From an uncultured Gammaproteobacteria bacterium (GTDB lineage Bacteria > Pseudomonadota > Gammaproteobacteria > GCA-2729495), in the NCBI GenBank assembly GCA_947258805.1, contig CAMYJV010000036.1:1-19698 (forward strand): 19,698 bases of DNA. Direction: 5' to 3'. The position numbers and the translations under genes are program-made. Positions 17,118 to 19,698 of this stretch are shown in pieces; positions within the stretch are counted from its first letter, which is position 1; every line of letters begins with the position of its first letter. The notes below the pieces were generated by a model. That model ran no database searches. It had not been told where the DNA came from and was given only the letters and a program-made list of their open reading frames with translations.

Positions 17118-18299
17118 GTGAGCCAGGAACAGGTCGTCATCGTTGCTGCCCGCCGAACCCCGATCGGCGCGTTCCAGGGGACGCTGGGGACAGTCAGCTC
17201 GCCGGCGCTGTCGGCCGCTGCCAGCCGGGCGTGTCTGGCCGACTCCGGGCTGGCTGGCAACGACATCAGTCACGCGTTCATCGGCTGCGTGCTGCAGGCC
17301 GGCCTCGGCCAGGCCCCGGCCCGGCAAGCAGCGCTGGCAGCCGGCCTGCCCGACAGCGTCGACTGCACCACAATCAACAAGGTCTGCGGTTCCGGCATGC
17401 GTGCCATCACCTTCGGCGTTGACCAGCTGCGGGCGGGAGCAGCCGGTGCGATTCTCGCTGGCGGCATGGAGTCGATGAGCGGCGCACCCTACCTGTTGCC
17501 GAAAGCCCGCGGCGGCTACCGAATGGGCAACGGCGAAATCATCGACCACATGTTTTTCGACGGCCTGCAGAACGCTTACGACGGCGAGATGATGGGCCAC
17601 TTCGGCGAGGCGACGGCCCGCCGTTATGGGTTCACCCGCGAACAGCAGGATGAGTTCGCAATCAGCTCGGTGGAACGCGCCAATGCCGCCATCGATTCCG
17701 GTGCGTTTGCCAGCGAGATTACGCCGGTGGCAGTGAAGCACCGCAAGAACGAGGCCATTGTCGAGCAGGACGAGGTACCGTCGACGCTGGATCTCGAACG
17801 CATTCCCAAGCTGCGGCCGGCCTTCGGCAAGGACGGCCCCGTGACGGCCGCGAGTTCTTCCGGCATTGCCGACGGCGCTGCCTCCCTGCTGCTGATGACC
17901 GCAGCGGAAGCGCGCCGGCGCAAGCTACCGATCCTGGCCCGGATTGTCGGGCACAGCAGCCATTCCCACGAGCCGGAATGGTTCACCACGGCGCCGATCA
18001 GCGCGATAGGCAAACTGCACGAGCAGCTGGGCTGGACGTCTGCCGACGTGGACCTCTACGAGATCAACGAAGCCTTTGCCTGCGTCACCATGGCGGCGAT
18101 TCAAGAACTCGATCTCGACCGTCGGCGTGTGAATGTGAACGGCGGCTCCTGCGCTCTCGGCCATCCAATCGGTGCCACCGGTGCTCGCATTGTGACCACC
18201 CTGGTGCACGCGCTGCGCCATCGCGGCGGCAAACGCGGCGTGGCGGCGCTATGTATCGGCGGCGGTGAAGCGCTAGCCGTGGGAATCGAGATCGACTGA
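17118..18299 (+). CDS. Acetyl-CoA C-acetyltransferase (thiolase)
   Basis: A 393-residue type II thiolase, the usual length for the acetoacetyl-CoA (AtoB/PhaA) class. It condenses two acetyl-CoA or cleaves 3-ketoacyl-CoA. Catalytic residues are in place: nucleophile C90 in INKVCGSGMRA, NEAF (317-320), H349 in CALGHPIGATGAR, and C379 in CIGGGEA. The CoA-binding segment usually seen as VTAGNASGINDGAA reads VTAASSSGIADGAA here, a mild variation. GTG start at 17118 with AAAGGA seven bases upstream. It converges with the ETF-QO gene (13-nt gap), which fits a shared role in fatty- or branched-acid oxidation, but the direction of the reaction cannot be settled from sequence. Confidence 0.92.
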   Translation: MSQEQVVIVAARRTPIGAFQGTLGTVSSPALSAAASRACLADSGLAGNDISHAFIGCVLQAGLGQAPARQAALAAGLPDSVDCTTINKVCGSGMRAITFGVDQLRAGAAGAILAGGMESMSGAPYLLPKARGGYRMGNGEIIDHMFFDGLQNAYDGEMMGHFGEATARRYGFTREQQDEFAISSVERANAAIDSGAFASEITPVAVKHRKNEAIVEQDEVPSTLDLERIPKLRPAFGKDGPVTAASSSGIADGAASLLLMTAAEARRRKLPILARIVGHSSHSHEPEWFTTAPISAIGKLHEQLGWTSADVDLYEINEAFACVTMAAIQELDLDRRRVNVNGGSCALGHPIGATGARIVTTLVHALRHRGGKRGVAALCIGGGEALAVGIEID

Positions 18300-18312
18300 G
18301 CGGGGCGACGCC

Positions 18313-19698
18313 CTACATGCCCGAGTAGTTCGGCCCACCGCTGCCTTCCGGTACGGTCCAGTTGATGTTCTGCGCCGGATCCTTGATGTCACAAGTCTTG
18401 CAATGCACGCAATTCTGCGCATTGATCTGGAACCGCTTGCCGCCGCCGGCGTCGTCTACGACTTCATAAACGCCCGCCGGGCAGTAACGCTGGGCGGGCT
18501 CCGCGTAGCGCGGCAGGTTATCGCGCACCGGCAAATCCGGGTCTGCCAACTGCAAATGGCAGGGCTGGTCTTCTTCGTGGTTAGTGCTGGACAGGAAGAC
18601 CGATGACAGCCGGTCGAAACTGATCACGCCATCGGGTTTCGGGTACTCGATGGGTGTTGCATCGCTCAATGTCACCAGGCTCGCATGGTCCGGCTGTTTT
18701 GCTCGCAGCGTGAACGGCAGGCGGCCCGCGAACAGGACCTGGTCAAGCCAGGTGAAGGCGGAGCCGAGGAGCGTGCCCAATTTCTTCTGGGCCGGCCCGA
18801 AGTTGCGCGCGCGATGCAGTTCTTTGTAAACCCAGGATGCACGCACGGCCTCGGGGTAGTCTTCCAGCACCGCGGGCGCGGTGTCGCCGTCGGCCAACGC
18901 GGCAAAAACGGACTCCGCCGCGATCATTCCGGTCTTCAGCGCGGTGTGTGAACCCTTGATCTTAACGCCGTTCAGAAACCCGGCCTCGCAGCCGGCCAGC
19001 AGGCCGCCAGGAAACACCAGCTTCGGCAGCGACTGCAGCCCGCCCTTGTTCACGCACCTCGCCCCGTAGGAGACGCGCTTGCCGCCTTCAAGCAGGCGTC
19101 GAATGCGCGGGTGCTGTTTCCAGCGCTGAAACTCTTCGAACGGACTGAGCCACGGATTGCGATAGTTCAGCGCGACGATCAGCCCCAGGGACAGCTGGTT
19201 CTTCTTCGCGTGGTAGACAAAACCACCACCTTCCGTTCCGTTGTCCAGGGGCCAGCCGAGCGTATGCATGACACGGCCTTCGTCGTGTTTAGCCGGGTCG
19301 ATCTCCCAGATCTCCTTAATACCGAGACCGTAGTGCTGGGGATCGGCGCCGTCGCGCAAATCAAAGCGCTGCATCAGCTGCTTGCCCAGGTTGCCGTGAC
19401 AGCCCTCGGCAAAAATCGTGTACTGCGCCCGGAGTTCGTAGCCCGGCTCGAAACCGTCTTTCGGCTCACCGTCACGATTGCGACCCATGTCACCGGTTGC
19501 AACCCCAACTACCCGGTCGCCGTCGTACAAGACCTCGGCAGCGGCAAAGCCCGGGAACAGATTGGCGCCCAGGGCCTCGGCCTGATCGCCCAGCCAGCGA
19601 CACAACTCCCCCAGGCTGATGATGTAATTGCCGTGATTGCGCGCCGGCCCGGGCACGAACATGTCCGGAACCCGCAAGGCCCCGTCGGCACTGGTCAG
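18313..19698 (-). CDS. Electron transfer flavoprotein-ubiquinone oxidoreductase, partial (C-terminal part)
   Basis: ETF-QO passes electrons from acyl-CoA dehydrogenases, through ETF, into the quinone pool at the membrane. The window holds the last 461 residues; the reading frame is open to the right edge, so the N-terminal FAD dinucleotide-binding part (roughly 80-100 residues) lies outside. Strong family signatures are NHGNYIISLGELCRWLGDQAEALG, TIFAEGCHGNLGKQL, LEGGKRVSYGARCVNKGGLQSLPKL, FPGGLLAGCEAGFLN, KIKGSHTALKTGM and EYPKPDGVISFD. The [4Fe-4S] ligands are the Cys of YCPAGVYE and the three cysteines of NCVHCKTCDIKDP, followed by the ending VPEGSGGPNYSGM. The apparent TTG start at 19677 is not the true start. 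Confidence 0.97.
   Translation of the reverse strand: MTSADGALRVPDMFVPGPARNHGNYIISLGELCRWLGDQAEALGANLFPGFAAAEVLYDGDRVVGVATGDMGRNRDGEPKDGFEPGYELRAQYTIFAEGCHGNLGKQLMQRFDLRDGADPQHYGLGIKEIWEIDPAKHDEGRVMHTLGWPLDNGTEGGGFVYHAKKNQLSLGLIVALNYRNPWLSPFEEFQRWKQHPRIRRLLEGGKRVSYGARCVNKGGLQSLPKLVFPGGLLAGCEAGFLNGVKIKGSHTALKTGMIAAESVFAALADGDTAPAVLEDYPEAVRASWVYKELHRARNFGPAQKKLGTLLGSAFTWLDQVLFAGRLPFTLRAKQPDHASLVTLSDATPIEYPKPDGVISFDRLSSVFLSSTNHEEDQPCHLQLADPDLPVRDNLPRYAEPAQRYCPAGVYEVVDDAGGGKRFQINAQNCVHCKTCDIKDPAQNINWTVPEGSGGPNYSGM

Overview
This is a GC-rich stretch of a gammaproteobacterial chromosome, almost entirely housekeeping genes. The evidence is the conserved queA-tgt-yajC-secD-secF order, the xerD-dsbC pair, the proteobacterial 7Fe ferredoxin FdxA, and a RhlE/BipA/RF3 set close to the Pseudomonas/E. 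coli versions. I cannot place it below class with confidence. I see no insertion sequence, phage gene or CRISPR array.

Layout. Positions 1-337 hold no convincing protein gene, but they contain a strongly folded element of about 250 nt closed by a 32-bp terminal inverted repeat. Its only imperfections are two G.U wobbles, which pair only if the + strand is transcribed. From 7557 down to 338, everything reads on the minus strand with very short gaps or overlaps: an ECF sigma factor, a membrane anti-sigma-like protein, a periplasmic double-PDZ protein, then queA, tgt, yajC, secD and secF. A MarR-type regulator (7659-8108) sits just upstream on the same strand. A tRNA-Leu(CAA) gene (8210-8296, +) diverges from it. 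From 13087 down to 8349 lies a second minus-strand operon, rhlE-typA-prfC, concerned with RNA and ribosome function. Next come a zinc-ribbon NUDIX hydrolase and fdxA (+), then dsbC and a broken xerD (-). The window ends with plsC and a thiolase (+), convergent with a partial ETF-ubiquinone oxidoreductase gene (-) that runs off the right edge.

How the genes work together. QueA and Tgt act at separate steps of queuosine tRNA modification. YajC, SecD and SecF are the accessory Sec translocase subcomplex. The sigma/anti-sigma/PDZ module looks like an envelope-stress circuit placed directly upstream of the Sec operon, and a self-recognising ECF promoter can be read 8 nt before the sigma start codon. 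RhlE, BipA and RF3 share a ribosome/translation theme. Thiolase and ETF-QO both fit fatty-acid beta-oxidation and electron delivery to quinone.

The points most worth a second look are the folded element at 13-263, the xerD lesion near 15873 (frame change plus about nine missing codons), and the apparently autoregulated, near-leaderless sigma-factor promoter at 7565-7593.
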